DNA of 7,458 bases from Flavobacteriales bacterium UBA5869. Its GTDB lineage: Bacteria; Bacteroidota; Bacteroidia; Flavobacteriales_D; Crocinitomicaceae. Positions 1 to 6,658 of the stretch are shown piece by piece (within the stretch, counting starts at the first letter, position 1; the number at the start of each line of letters is the position of its first letter). The stretch lies in the NCBI GenBank assembly GCA_002432565.1, contig DJFP01000134.1:1-7458 (forward strand), given 5' to 3'. The translations under genes were made by a program, and so were the position numbers. The notes beneath the pieces were generated by a model. The model did no database searches. It was not told the origin of the DNA and saw only the letters and a program-made list of their open reading frames with translations.

Positions 1-87
1 AAGGAGTTTTCACTGTAGTTCCAAATGCTAATTAAAGCATTTTAGCCTAATAAAAAACAATTTGACAAATAGTTACATTTTAAACAT

Positions 88-162
88 CTTATTTGTGTTC
101 AGAGATGCTGAAAAATTTTCAGAAAACCTGAAAATTTGTCACTGAAACTGAAAAAATATCAG
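88..162. promoter_or_regulatory. Array of 15-bp near-palindromes in 20-bp phase upstream of hsp20 (candidate operator)
   Basis: Three 15-bp elements begin at 108, 128 and 148, exactly 20 bp apart: CTGAAAAATTTTCAG, CTGAAAATTTGTCAC and CTGAAAAAATATCAG. The first is an almost perfect palindrome around its central base; the other two keep the outer CTGA/TCA arms. A weaker fourth copy, CTTATTTGTGTTCAG, sits in the same phase at 88 and keeps only the right half. A 20-bp period is about two helical turns, which would place dimeric DNA-binding proteins on one face of the helix. The last element ends 80 bp before the hsp20 start, so heat-shock or stress control of that gene is the natural inference. 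No regulator is encoded nearby and I do not recognise the site as a named operator. The repeats and spacing are directly visible; the function is inferred. Confidence 0.5.
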
Positions 163-242
163 CTTTATTTTGACTGGCATTTTGTTTGCTTCCAACTGAT
201 TGTAAGTTATTTATAATTATTGTTTAACTAAAAAAGTTGGTT

Positions 243-689
243 ATGAATCTGGTAAAAAAGAATGGGAACAGATTTCCCTCATTTTCCCCGATGTTCGACG
301 ATTTTTTTGGACGCGAACTTTTCAACTGGGGAAACAACAATTATTCTTCAACAAGCACAACTATGCCATCGGTGAACATTCGGGAGACGGGTGACAATTA
401 CGAAGTCGAGGTTGCAGCACCGGGTATGGACAAAAAAGATTTCAAGATTACGCTTGACGGCAACCTGCTGACGATTTCTTCCTTCAAGCAGCAAAGCAGT
501 GAGGAAACAGAAGATCGCTACACTCGCAGGGAGTTCAGTTATCAGTCCTTCCAGAGAAGTTTTCAACTTCCAAAAGATGTGGTAGATCAGGATAAAATAA
601 GTGCCCGTTATGAAAATGGCTTACTGAACTTGTCTATCCCTAAAAAGGAAGAAGCCAAAAAAGCTCCCAAACTGATTGAAATCGCGTAA
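243..689 (+). CDS. Small heat-shock protein, Hsp20/alpha-crystallin family
   Basis: This 148-residue protein is a small heat-shock chaperone of the cytoplasm, an ATP-independent holdase that forms oligomers and keeps unfolding proteins soluble. Residues 1-40 form a short variable N-terminal arm rich in Phe, Asn and Ser. The alpha-crystallin domain covers about 42-134 and ends with the family motif A-x-x-x-N-G-L-L (121-128). A C-terminal I-E-I motif (145-147) is the usual I-x-I/V anchor that docks on a neighbouring subunit. The length is normal for bacterial Hsp20. The ATG at 243 is preferred to an in-frame TTG at 237 because it gives the usual Met-Asn/Thr-Leu-Val start; it follows an A-rich leader (taactaaaaaag) instead of a Shine-Dalgarno site, as is common in Bacteroidota. 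The gene stands alone, with the phased palindromes upstream and a terminator just downstream. Confidence 0.95.
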   Translation: MNLVKKNGNRFPSFSPMFDDFFGRELFNWGNNNYSSTSTTMPSVNIRETGDNYEVEVAAPGMDKKDFKITLDGNLLTISSFKQQSSEETEDRYTRREFSYQSFQRSFQLPKDVVDQDKISARYENGLLNLSIPKKEEAKKAPKLIEIA

Positions 690-710
690 TCCGTTGCAAA
701 AAAAAGCACG

Positions 711-742
711 AAGGCTGCCTCCAAACGAGGCGGCCTTTTCTA
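711..742 (+). terminator. Rho-independent terminator of hsp20
   Basis: An 11-bp stem, AAGGCTGCCTC (711-721) with GAGGCGGCCTT (727-737), contains a single G-T wobble and closes a 5-base loop, CAAAC. It is followed by TTCTATTTCTAT. It begins 21 bp after the hsp20 stop, so it isolates hsp20 from the secreted-protein genes downstream. Confidence 0.85.
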
Positions 743-874
743 TTTCTATCAACATGCTAATGGTTATTACCACATCAAAAATTCAACGATAAACAGTTAA
801 AATGTGATTAAATATGATCCGTGCAACTCCGAAATAGGATAAGCGTCTTAAATCTTACACACATATTCAAGACT

Positions 875-1357
875 ATGAAGAAAAGAAAAATCATTGCAGC
901 TGCAATACTCCTTATTGCCAGCTCAGGTGGACTTCATGCACAACAAGCTTTACCGGCCGCGGGGAATGAAGCCTCGGGTGCAGGCGGAACATGCAGTTAC
1001 ACCATCGGACAAATTGATTACACTTCCAATTCCGGACCGAGCGGAGAAGTAAACCAGGGAGTTCAACAGCCTTATGAAATCCTTACCACAGTTGGTCTGG
1101 AAGATCACAACATTACTTTAGAACTTGCTGCTTTTCCAAATCCAACTGCCGGAAGCATGACCATTTCAGTGAGTGATTACGCGAATCAAAAGCTTACTTA
1201 CCAGCTTTTTGATACCCGTGGGAAACTTATCGAAGAAAGGGAAATCAACCAGCATGAAACGGGTGTTTCCATGCACCAATTGGCTCCGGCCGCCTATTTA
1301 TTGAAAGTAACTGATAACGGTCAGTTAGTAAAAGAGTTCCAAATCATTAAAAACTAA
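875..1357 (+). CDS. Small secreted protein with type IX secretion C-terminal sorting domain
   Basis: This 160-residue exported protein has a Sec signal peptide at 1-22 (MKKRK, a hydrophobic core, then a cut after LHA before QQ). Residues 38-68 carry the phrase C-S-Y-T-I-G-Q-I-D-Y and then Q-G-V-Q-Q-P-Y-E-I, which recurs in small Bacteroidota surface proteins. Residues about 82-160 match a type A T9SS sorting domain: F-P-N-P-T at 87-91, alternating beta-strands, G-K-L-I, and a final Y-L-L-K-V-T then K-E-F-Q-I-I-K-N. Such domains direct proteins through the type IX system and are usually cleaved when the cargo is anchored to the cell surface. Almost nothing remains besides the signal, the short GQIDY region and the sorting domain, so no enzymatic role is suggested. 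The ATG at 875 is chosen over an in-frame GTG at 821 because it starts the signal peptide. The next gene begins 5 bp after its stop, so the two are probably co-transcribed. Confidence 0.85.
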   Translation: MKKRKIIAAAILLIASSGGLHAQQALPAAGNEASGAGGTCSYTIGQIDYTSNSGPSGEVNQGVQQPYEILTTVGLEDHNITLELAAFPNPTAGSMTISVSDYANQKLTYQLFDTRGKLIEEREINQHETGVSMHQLAPAAYLLKVTDNGQLVKEFQIIKN

Positions 1358-1362
1358 ACACC

Positions 1363-2403
1363 ATGAATAAACGCATATTAAATACCGCAATCTTATTATT
1401 ACTTGCCTTTAATCTCTTTTCGCAGGCACCACAAAAAATGAGCTACCAGGCTGTCATTCGCAATGCATCCAACACACTGGTAACCAACCAGAATATCGGC
1501 ATGCGTGTCAGCATTTTACAGGGAAGTCCGGGTGGAACCGTGACTTACCAGGAAACACAAACCCCTACTTCAAATATCAATGGCTTAGTGAGCATTGAGA
1601 TTGGATCGGGAACGGTTGTTTCCGGTACTTTTTCGGGAATCGACTGGTCAGCAGGACCTTACTTTGTAAAAACCGAAACAGATCCTGCAGGCGGAACAAA
1701 TTATACAATTACAGGAACTACCCAGTTATTAAGCGTTCCTTACGCACTTCACGCAAACAGTGCCAACGAAAATGATCCGGTCTTCGGCGCTTCCGTTGCA
1801 TCCGGAATAACAGCTATAGATACTGCAAACTGGAACGATCACACTGATTCCACAGACATTGCAGGCATGGGATATGTTGCCGGTCTGGTGAAATACGAAG
1901 TAGGAGATTTTGCACAAGGTGGCGTAGTATGTTACGTAGACGAAAGCGGACAGCACGGACTGGTAGTTGCCAAAAACGACATACCTACCGTGAGATGGTT
2001 TGCCGGTACTTACGGTAAAACACGTGCTGACGGAAATGGTATATACGCAGGTACTGCTAATACAACCATTATTATTCCGGCACAAATCTCCATCGGTGAT
2101 GACGGCAACCCTTATGCTGCTGCAGCTTGTAATGAACTGCAGATCACTGAAGGAACTGTTACTTATTCCGATTGGTATCTTCCAACAAAGGCAGAGTTAG
2201 AGCTTATCGGTGCCAACTACACGATTATTGATGCAACTGCAACAGCGAATGGTGGAACCAACCTGCTTACATCTCCTTACTGGAGTTCCAATGAGGCAAA
2301 CAATACAGATGCAAATGCTGTGGTGATCACTCCGGGAGGAACATCTGTTATGGCCATTAACAAAGCTGCGACTTTTGAAATACGAGCGGTTCGTAGATTC
2401 TAG
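1363..2403 (+). CDS. Exported protein with C-terminal DUF1566-like (Lcl-type) domain
   Basis: This is a 346-residue secreted or surface protein. A signal peptide covers 1-20, with cleavage near F-S/Q-A. Residues about 23-131 form an N-terminal beta-rich domain that begins P-Q-K-M-S-Y-Q-A-V-I-R-N and ends L-L-S-V-P-Y-A-L-H-A; this is a frequent opening of Bacteroidota exported proteins, often ahead of tail-fibre-like or collagen-like repeats. A short linker (137-171) with D-P-V-F-G-A-S-V-A-S-G-I-T looks like one leftover copy of such a repeat. The C-terminal part (about 182-346) is DUF1566-like: G-G-V-V-C-Y-V-D (186-193), D-W-Y-L-P-T-K-A-E-L (270-279), Y-W-S-S-N-E (306-311) and a final R-A-V-R-R-F, a C-type-lectin-like pattern. 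It lacks its own type IX sorting domain, while the gene 5 bp upstream is almost nothing but one. Carbohydrate or surface binding is inference; no catalytic residues are recognised. Confidence 0.85.
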   Translation: MNKRILNTAILLLLAFNLFSQAPQKMSYQAVIRNASNTLVTNQNIGMRVSILQGSPGGTVTYQETQTPTSNINGLVSIEIGSGTVVSGTFSGIDWSAGPYFVKTETDPAGGTNYTITGTTQLLSVPYALHANSANENDPVFGASVASGITAIDTANWNDHTDSTDIAGMGYVAGLVKYEVGDFAQGGVVCYVDESGQHGLVVAKNDIPTVRWFAGTYGKTRADGNGIYAGTANTTIIIPAQISIGDDGNPYAAAACNELQITEGTVTYSDWYLPTKAELELIGANYTIIDATATANGGTNLLTSPYWSSNEANNTDANAVVITPGGTSVMAINKAATFEIRAVRRF

Positions 2404-2426
2404 TTCAAGTTCGATCAACCGCTCTG

Positions 2427-2466
2427 AAGGCCATGGAATTCGTTTCATGGCCTTTGTTTTGTTTTT
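2427..2466 (+). terminator. Rho-independent terminator with UUCG loop
   Basis: A 12-bp stem, AAGGCCATGGAA (2427-2438) with TTTCATGGCCTT (2443-2454), has one G-T wobble and a TTCG tetraloop, and is followed by TGTTTTGTTTTT. It lies 23 bp after the stop of the DUF1566 gene. The left flank has no A-run, so it should act on the plus strand only and not serve the mla operon that converges on it. Confidence 0.9.
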
Positions 2467-2641
2467 ACCCTGCACTTCCGCGAAAGTGGAAATCTGAATG
2501 AACCCATCCGAAGACTGCATGGATGAAGACTTTCAGCTAAAAGAAAATAGTGTTTGTACTTTTCATCCGAATAAAAAACGAACGTACTTTCTGCTGTGTT
2601 TTTGACATAACATTTGGTGGAGATATGGTAAGACCGGCGGA

Positions 2642-3592
2642 TTAGCGCTTTTCTTTTTTCTTTGCTTTAAAGGGCCACCGGTGTTTTAAATTGCTCATAC
2701 TTTCATCGAAATCATCTGCTCCATTTTCGAAATGGGTCAGGATGGAATCAAATTTCTTCAGATATTCCGGATCTGTGAACAACACTCTAACGATTCCATT
2801 GCCATTTTTCAAGTCATCGGACAAGGATTGAAGATTTCCTGAAACGATCGCCAGACTGTCTGTCAGTGAACGGATATTGACAACTGTGCGACTTACATTA
2901 CTTCTCAAAACCGTATCCCCCAGTATCAGACCTGCAGTTCCTTTTCCTTCACGAAGATTCCGGGCTACTGCACGCAGGTCTCCCGTAAGCACTGCCGTGT
3001 TTTCCCCTACATACCTAAAATGGGTGATCGCTGATTGTACATCAGCTGATACTCCAGGGTCGAGCAACAGGTTCAGTAATGACCTGTCACTATTCAGTTT
3101 GCCTGAAATAGCGCGCAAGTCTGCCGATATCACGTTTAAATTTTGGTTGGTTTTATTCAATGTTTGCAGAGTTACATCCATTTCTACCAACCTGTATGTA
3201 AGCAATTTATCTCCTTCTTTTATTTCCTGAGTTGTACTGTGTGAAGCATTGATATTAACAATTCTATTCCCCATTAATCCATCCGTTCCAATAACTGCCA
3301 CGGCATCTTTCCGGATAAACCGGCAAGCATCCCTGTCAATCGACATAGTAACCATTACGGAAGAATCACTAACGATTTCGACCTCATCGACCGTTCCAAC
3401 GTCTATTCCTGCATAGCGTACACTGTTTCCACTTCTGAGTCCGTTAACATTATAAAATTCTGCCCTGATATGGATCGTATCTCCGAACAAACGCTGTTTG
3501 CTCCCGACATAGTAAAGTGCAGCAATAATTCCCAGAGTCCCTATTAATACAATAAGTCCTAAGCGGATATTTCTGTTGGTTTCTTTTTTCAT
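2642..3592 (-). CDS. mlaD: MCE-family substrate-binding protein of phospholipid ABC transporter (MlaD-like)
   Basis: This 316-residue inner-membrane-anchored periplasmic protein is the lipid-binding MCE subunit of an Mla-type transporter. One N-terminal membrane anchor lies at about 11-29 after a basic start (MKKETNRNIR). A single MCE domain covers about 38-117, including G-L-R-S-G-N-x-V-R-Y-A-G-I-x-V-G (51-66) and the D-G-L-M-G-N-R-I-V turn (104-112). The rest is a long helical region, the part that builds the hydrophobic tunnel in hexameric MCE proteins. Three degenerate repeats follow a G/S-x-h-h-x-h-h-h-x-D pattern near 166-180, 216-227 and 263-275, resembling the G-x-G-T-L-G-x-L-L repeats of Bacteroidota MlaD homologues. 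The tail is strongly basic (KAKKKEKR). It is about twice as long as E. coli MlaD. Its start overlaps the mlaF stop by 4 bp (ATGA). The family call is secure; transport direction cannot be read here. Confidence 0.93.
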   Translation of the reverse strand: MKKETNRNIRLGLIVLIGTLGIIAALYYVGSKQRLFGDTIHIRAEFYNVNGLRSGNSVRYAGIDVGTVDEVEIVSDSSVMVTMSIDRDACRFIRKDAVAVIGTDGLMGNRIVNINASHSTTQEIKEGDKLLTYRLVEMDVTLQTLNKTNQNLNVISADLRAISGKLNSDRSLLNLLLDPGVSADVQSAITHFRYVGENTAVLTGDLRAVARNLREGKGTAGLILGDTVLRSNVSRTVVNIRSLTDSLAIVSGNLQSLSDDLKNGNGIVRVLFTDPEYLKKFDSILTHFENGADDFDESMSNLKHRWPFKAKKKEKR

Positions 3593-4359
3593 GATTCAAA
3601 AAATTTTTTGACGGCTTCATTTTCGGACGCCCTGAGCTGCTCATAAGTACCTTCCTGGTAGCATTTTCCATCTATCAGCATCACAATTTTTTCCGCAACT
3701 TTCTTTACGCAATGCATGTCGTGTGATATGATAATCGACGAGGTGTGATATTTTTTTCCAAGTTCGATCATTAGATCACTGATTTCTCCGGCAGTAATCG
3801 GATCAAGACCGGTAGTGGGTTCATCATACAGAATTATTTCCGGCTTAAGAATCAAGGTTCTCGCTAACGCGATTCGTTTGCGCATTCCACCGGAAAGTTC
3901 CGATGGCATCATGTTGATAGTGTGAGGGAGTCCCACATTGGTTAATGCTTCTTCAACAAGCCGGGCCACTTCCTCTTCCGACATTTCCCTCCGATGCCTG
4001 CGTAATGGAAACTCCAGGTTTTCCCTGACAGTCATCGAATCATAAAGCGCATTGCTTTGAAAAAGGAATCCCACACGGGAGCGTATTTGGTCCAGTTCGC
4101 GAAGACCGATGCCAGACATATCCTGCTCCAATACACGGATAATTCCGGAATCGGGTTTTATCAAACCGATGATGCATTTGATCAATACCGATTTCCCGGA
4201 ACCGGATCTTCCCAATATAACAATATTCTCACCTTTGTTTAATCTCAGGTTGAAATTGCGAAGCACCTTATTTTCCCCAAATGATTTACAGAGGTTTTCC
4301 AGGTAAATGACGGTCCCCGATGTTTCGGTCTCAGTTCCATATCCGGTTTTCAGACTCAT
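3589..4359 (-). CDS. mlaF: ABC transporter ATP-binding protein, Mla phospholipid system
   Basis: This 256-residue cytoplasmic ATPase powers the MlaE permease. All nucleotide-binding motifs are present: Walker A G-R-S-G-S-G-K-S (50-57), Q-loop Gln 101, signature L-S-G-G-M (155-159), Walker B I-I-L-Y-D-E (175-180) with catalytic Glu 180, D-loop G-L-D (184-186) and switch His 213. L-S-G-G-M in place of L-S-G-G-Q is characteristic of the MlaF/Ttg2A group and separates it from most other ABC ATPases. Residues 1-16 are an extra polar N-terminus before the first beta-strand. Both junctions are 4-bp ATGA overlaps, with mlaE upstream and mlaD downstream, which indicates translational coupling and fixed stoichiometry. 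Confidence 0.95.
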   Translation of the reverse strand: MSLKTGYGTETETSGTVIYLENLCKSFGENKVLRNFNLRLNKGENIVILGRSGSGKSVLIKCIIGLIKPDSGIIRVLEQDMSGIGLRELDQIRSRVGFLFQSNALYDSMTVRENLEFPLRRHRREMSEEEVARLVEEALTNVGLPHTINMMPSELSGGMRKRIALARTLILKPEIILYDEPTTGLDPITAGEISDLMIELGKKYHTSSIIISHDMHCVKKVAEKIVMLIDGKCYQEGTYEQLRASENEAVKKFFES

Positions 4360-5120
4360 ATCAGTTGTAATAAATCAGTTATCTGAACAGCTACCAGGTC
4401 AAGCACAAATACCATCAGGGAGGAAACAACAACTGCTGCATTTGCAGACCTTCCCACACCTTCCGTACCATGTTGTGTTGTGTATCCCTTATAGCAGCTG
4501 ATAATTCCAATTGCAAAACCAAAAAAGAACGTTTTGGAAATTGACGGGATAATATCTCCGAAAGAAAGGGACTCCATCACCTGAGTCCAATAAAGATCCC
4601 AGCTGATCGCACCGCGCAGGTTTACACCGAGATAACCTCCGTAGAGTGAAATCGCATCCGCAAAAACAACGAGCAATGGAACCATGAGTGTAACCGCTGT
4701 TACCCTGGTTACCACGAGGTACTTAAACGGATTGGTCCCGGAAACTTCCATCGCATCAATCTGTTCCGTTACTTTCATGGAACCTAATTCTGCACCGATA
4801 CCGGAACCGATCTTTCCTGCACAGATTAATGCCGTAATAACCGGAACAATTTCCCTTACAAGAGAAACAGAGATCATTCCTGGCAACCAGGCTTCAGCTC
4901 CGAATTTTATCAATGTGGGACGCGACTGTATCGTAATAACCAAACCTATAATAAAGCCGGTTATTGCTACCAGTCCCAGTGATTTGTAACCCAGAAAAAA
5001 ACATTGCCGAAGCATTTCCCTGAACTCGTATCCTTTTCTGAAAAACTCTCTGAAAAAACGGATAAAAAAACGGGCTATTTCACCTATTTCGATTACGCTA
5101 TTTTTAATATTCTCCCACAT
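4356..5120 (-). CDS. mlaE: ABC transporter permease, MlaE family
   Basis: This 254-residue integral inner-membrane permease is the dimeric core of the MlaFE(D) lipid transporter. An amphipathic N-terminal helix (about 1-42, rich in Phe and Arg) is followed by membrane segments near 46-66, 88-108, 143-167, 193-214 and 229-250. The family hallmarks are visible: the conserved stretch G-S-G-I-G-A-E-L-G-S-M (105-115), the coupling-helix region V-T-E-Q-I-D-A-M (117-124) that contacts the ATPase, and Y-K-G-Y then G-x-E-G-V-G-R-S-x-N-x-A-V (210-230) near the C-terminus. The length fits the family. The mlaF start overlaps its stop, and the preceding small gene ends 5 bp before its ATG. No STAS protein (MlaB) or periplasmic shuttle (MlaC) gene is in the operon, as is common in Bacteroidota. 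Confidence 0.95.
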   Translation of the reverse strand: MWENIKNSVIEIGEIARFFIRFFREFFRKGYEFREMLRQCFFLGYKSLGLVAITGFIIGLVITIQSRPTLIKFGAEAWLPGMISVSLVREIVPVITALICAGKIGSGIGAELGSMKVTEQIDAMEVSGTNPFKYLVVTRVTAVTLMVPLLVVFADAISLYGGYLGVNLRGAISWDLYWTQVMESLSFGDIIPSISKTFFFGFAIGIISCYKGYTTQHGTEGVGRSANAAVVVSSLMVFVLDLVAVQITDLLQLI

Positions 5121-5125
5121 CGCGA

Positions 5126-5491
5126 CTAAACTGAAAGATTGTTCAGCCGGTTAATTTTTTCGAGTGTCATATCGCCTGAGTCAATTATCTGCCAGGACTC
5201 TTCTGTCCATCTATAAATTTCTGTCTCAAGGCCAAATGTGTTTCTTAAATAATCCTTAAGTTCTGAAGGGGTCATTTCCGGATTTATAATGAGCATTCCG
5301 TTCTTACCTCCCGACCGGCAATCACCAACTGTAAAGCTGCTATTTCGCACCATTTTTTCGGGATGTGGTCCACCTTCTGTATGAGGCTTTGCATAGAATT
5401 CGAGTTTCAAATTCCTGAATTTATTCGTGAATAGCTCCCGGATGGCGAATACCTTCCGATGGTTATTGATTTCAATCTGAATCGCTTCCAT
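5126..5491 (-). CDS. Conserved protein of unknown function, first gene of the mla operon
   Basis: A 121-residue soluble protein with no signal peptide or membrane segment. I recognise its pattern from unnamed Bacteroidota proteins: I-E-I-N-x-H-R-K-V-F-A-I (6-17), L-K-L-E-F-Y-A-K-P-H (28-37), a middle G-D-C-R-S (56-60), M-L-I-I-N-P-E-M-T (66-74) and W-T-E-E-S-W (95-100). I know no function for it. It is the promoter-proximal gene, 5 bp ahead of mlaE, so it is very likely expressed with the lipid transporter; a cytosolic accessory role is inference only. Start: an in-frame ATG at 5554 would add 21 residues. I prefer 5491 because the conserved part begins only a few residues later and the extension has no better leader, but the longer form (5126-5554) cannot be excluded. 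Confidence 0.75.
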   Translation of the reverse strand: MEAIQIEINNHRKVFAIRELFTNKFRNLKLEFYAKPHTEGGPHPEKMVRNSSFTVGDCRSGGKNGMLIINPEMTPSELKDYLRNTFGLETEIYRWTEESWQIIDSGDMTLEKINRLNNLSV

Positions 5492-5591
5492 GACAAACCG
5501 TTTAAAAGTTAATTCCACTAATGTCTTCCATTCTACTTCCGGGAACAATGACATTCGTCAGTGCCCGAGTTGACTTTTCCCCTTCAGGTTC

Positions 5592-5629
5592 AGGCTGTTT
5601 TTAATCCGCATCATCACTGCAAACAGCCT
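5592..5629. promoter_or_regulatory. 9-bp perfect inverted repeat in the divergent intergenic region
   Basis: AGGCTGTTT (5592-5600) and AAACAGCCT (5621-5629) are exact reverse complements separated by 20 bp. They lie between the divergent mla operon and the DUF3788 gene. There is no U-run on either side, so it is not a standard terminator. A tandem TTCAGG TTCAGG (5584-5594) abuts the left arm. It could be an operator for a dimeric regulator or a leader hairpin; the sequence does not decide. Confidence 0.35.
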
Positions 5630-5660
5630 CATGCATCCTATAATTCACTAATTTCGCCTC

Positions 5661-6080
5661 ATGGACACAAGTATTTTTTCCAATAAAGAACTAATTCCGG
5701 GAGACCAGGACCTTTCCGAGAAATTGGAAAAAACCTGCGATCTGTGGAATTCCATCCGGGATTATGTTCAGAAAAAGGCTCCTGACTCCGTGGAAGAATG
5801 GAAATATTCCGGAAAAAAATTTGGATGGAGCTTTCGGATCAATGACAAAAAGAGGGTCATTGTTTACCTGCTTCCACGGGAAGCTTATTTCAAAGCCGCA
5901 TTTGTATTCGGTCAAAAAGCTACCGACGCAATCGTAAACAGCACCATTTCCGATACGATCAAAAAAGAACTCCTATCGGCTAAAGTGTATGCAGAAGGGC
6001 GGGGAATCCGGATTGATGTCCGTGATCCCGAAGTACTGGAAGATATCAGGCGTTTGATCGAGGTCAAGTTGGCTTACTAA
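5661..6080 (+). CDS. DUF3788 family protein
   Basis: A 139-residue soluble cytoplasmic protein that matches the DUF3788 family, whose biochemical role is unknown to me. Family-like features are E-E-W-K-Y-S-G-K-K-F-G-W-S-F-R (45-59), the strand Y-L-L-P-R-E-A-Y-F-K-A-A-F-V-F-G (69-84) and A-x-V-Y-A-E-G-R-G-I-R-I-D-V (107-120). The fold resembles that of small YdhG/DUF1801-like proteins, but that comparison is a recollection. The length is typical. The ATG at 5661 is the first in frame. It is transcribed away from the mla operon and ends 3 bp before the stop of the opposing CBS gene, so its mRNA must extend antisense into that gene unless termination is immediate. Confidence 0.82.
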   Translation: MDTSIFSNKELIPGDQDLSEKLEKTCDLWNSIRDYVQKKAPDSVEEWKYSGKKFGWSFRINDKKRVIVYLLPREAYFKAAFVFGQKATDAIVNSTISDTIKKELLSAKVYAEGRGIRIDVRDPEVLEDIRRLIEVKLAY

Positions 6081-6083
6081 TAT

Positions 6084-6494
6084 TCAATCACCCTGTTTGA
6101 GAAAGTAGCGGATTAAATCCGTTGCCGTTACAATTCCACTTACCTGATCACCATCCAGGACAATTACAGAACTGAACTCTCCTTTTGCAAGCAATGCCCC
6201 AGCCTCCGCAATTGAAGTGTCTTTACTGACCGTAACCGGATTAGGAGACATAATGTCTTCCACTTTTTTCAAAGAATAAACAGGTTCGTTATCATCAAGA
6301 GTTGCCTCTCCAATAGCGTGCATGTAATCGACAAGGCTTACCATTCCTACCAGCTGATCATTTTCTGTAACCGGAAAATGACGGTGAAAACGCTGCCTTT
6401 CATAAAGGTGTTTGATAACCAATATTTTATCCTGGGGACCAACACATTCAACAGGGGTGGTCATAATTGCTGATATGGGTAATTTCAAATCCAT
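6084..6494 (-). CDS. Two-CBS-domain protein
   Basis: A 136-residue protein made almost entirely of a tandem CBS pair (Bateman module): CBS1 at about 7-62 and CBS2 at about 78-135. Each begins with the usual I-M-T/S-x-x-P/x-V (I-M-T-T-P-V at 10-15, I-M-S-P-N-P-V at 81-87), and each ends with a G-h-V-S/T-x-x-D strand-turn (G-M-V-S-L-V-D 50-56; G-I-V-T-A-T-D 120-126) that carries the Asp often involved in binding adenosine ribose. CBS1 has an unusually His/Arg-rich loop (R-Q-R-F-H-R-H-F, 33-40). Such stand-alone pairs are thought to sense AMP, ATP, SAM or similar ligands and act on partner proteins; no partner is encoded beside it. The start is the only sensible ATG, after an AT-rich leader. Confidence 0.9.
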   Translation of the reverse strand: MDLKLPISAIMTTPVECVGPQDKILVIKHLYERQRFHRHFPVTENDQLVGMVSLVDYMHAIGEATLDDNEPVYSLKKVEDIMSPNPVTVSKDTSIAEAGALLAKGEFSSVIVLDGDQVSGIVTATDLIRYFLKQGD

Positions 6495-6558
6495 AGGTAT
6501 TCACATTTTAAAAAGATCGGGATATTCACTTTCTCCCGGGTATTCTTTTTTTACTCTT

Positions 6559-6587
6559 CAAAAATAAAGTTGTTTGCACCACAAAAA
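6559..6587 (-). promoter_or_regulatory. Possible Bacteroidota-type promoter for the CBS gene
   Basis: On the minus strand TATTTTTG (6566-6559) matches the Bacteroidota -7 element TAnnTTTG exactly, and TTTTTG (6587-6582) upstream could be the -33 element. The 15-base spacer is shorter than usual (about 17-21), so the pairing is doubtful. It lies 65 bp before the CBS start, a plausible leader length. Confidence 0.3.
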
Positions 6588-6658
6588 GGGAACAAAAATC
6601 ATTCGAAGCACTGATATTCATCAACTTTTATTTCTCTTAAATATAAGAAGTTAGCAGC

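Noticed and set aside
23..42. AAATGCT/AGCATTT 7-bp hairpin near the left edge as a terminator of an upstream gene
   Set aside because: The stem is A/T-rich with no clean U-run, and no upstream gene is visible in the window.
185..222. Bacteroidota-type -33/-7 promoter for hsp20 (TTTG at 185, TATTTATA at 209)
   Set aside because: The spacing is acceptable but the -7 element departs from TAnnTTTG in its key TTTG part, and AT-rich DNA gives many such partial matches.
821..874. Upstream GTG start adding 18 residues to the small secreted protein
   Set aside because: It would bury the signal peptide behind a polar extension; the ATG at 875 opens a standard signal sequence.
2467..2641. Terminator for the mla operon downstream of mlaD
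   Set aside because: The only hairpins here (for example CACTT/AAGTG at 2473-2488) are short and lack a minus-strand U-run; a T-rich stretch near 2573-2578 has no stem. No terminator can be supported.
4057..4989. Plus-strand ORFs opposite mlaE and mlaF
   Set aside because: They are frame shadows of strongly conserved minus-strand transporter genes and show no family features of their own.
5649..5656. TAATTTCG as a -7 promoter element for the DUF3788 gene
   Set aside because: It imperfectly matches TAnnTTTG, lies only 4 bp from the ATG and has no -33 element at the right distance.
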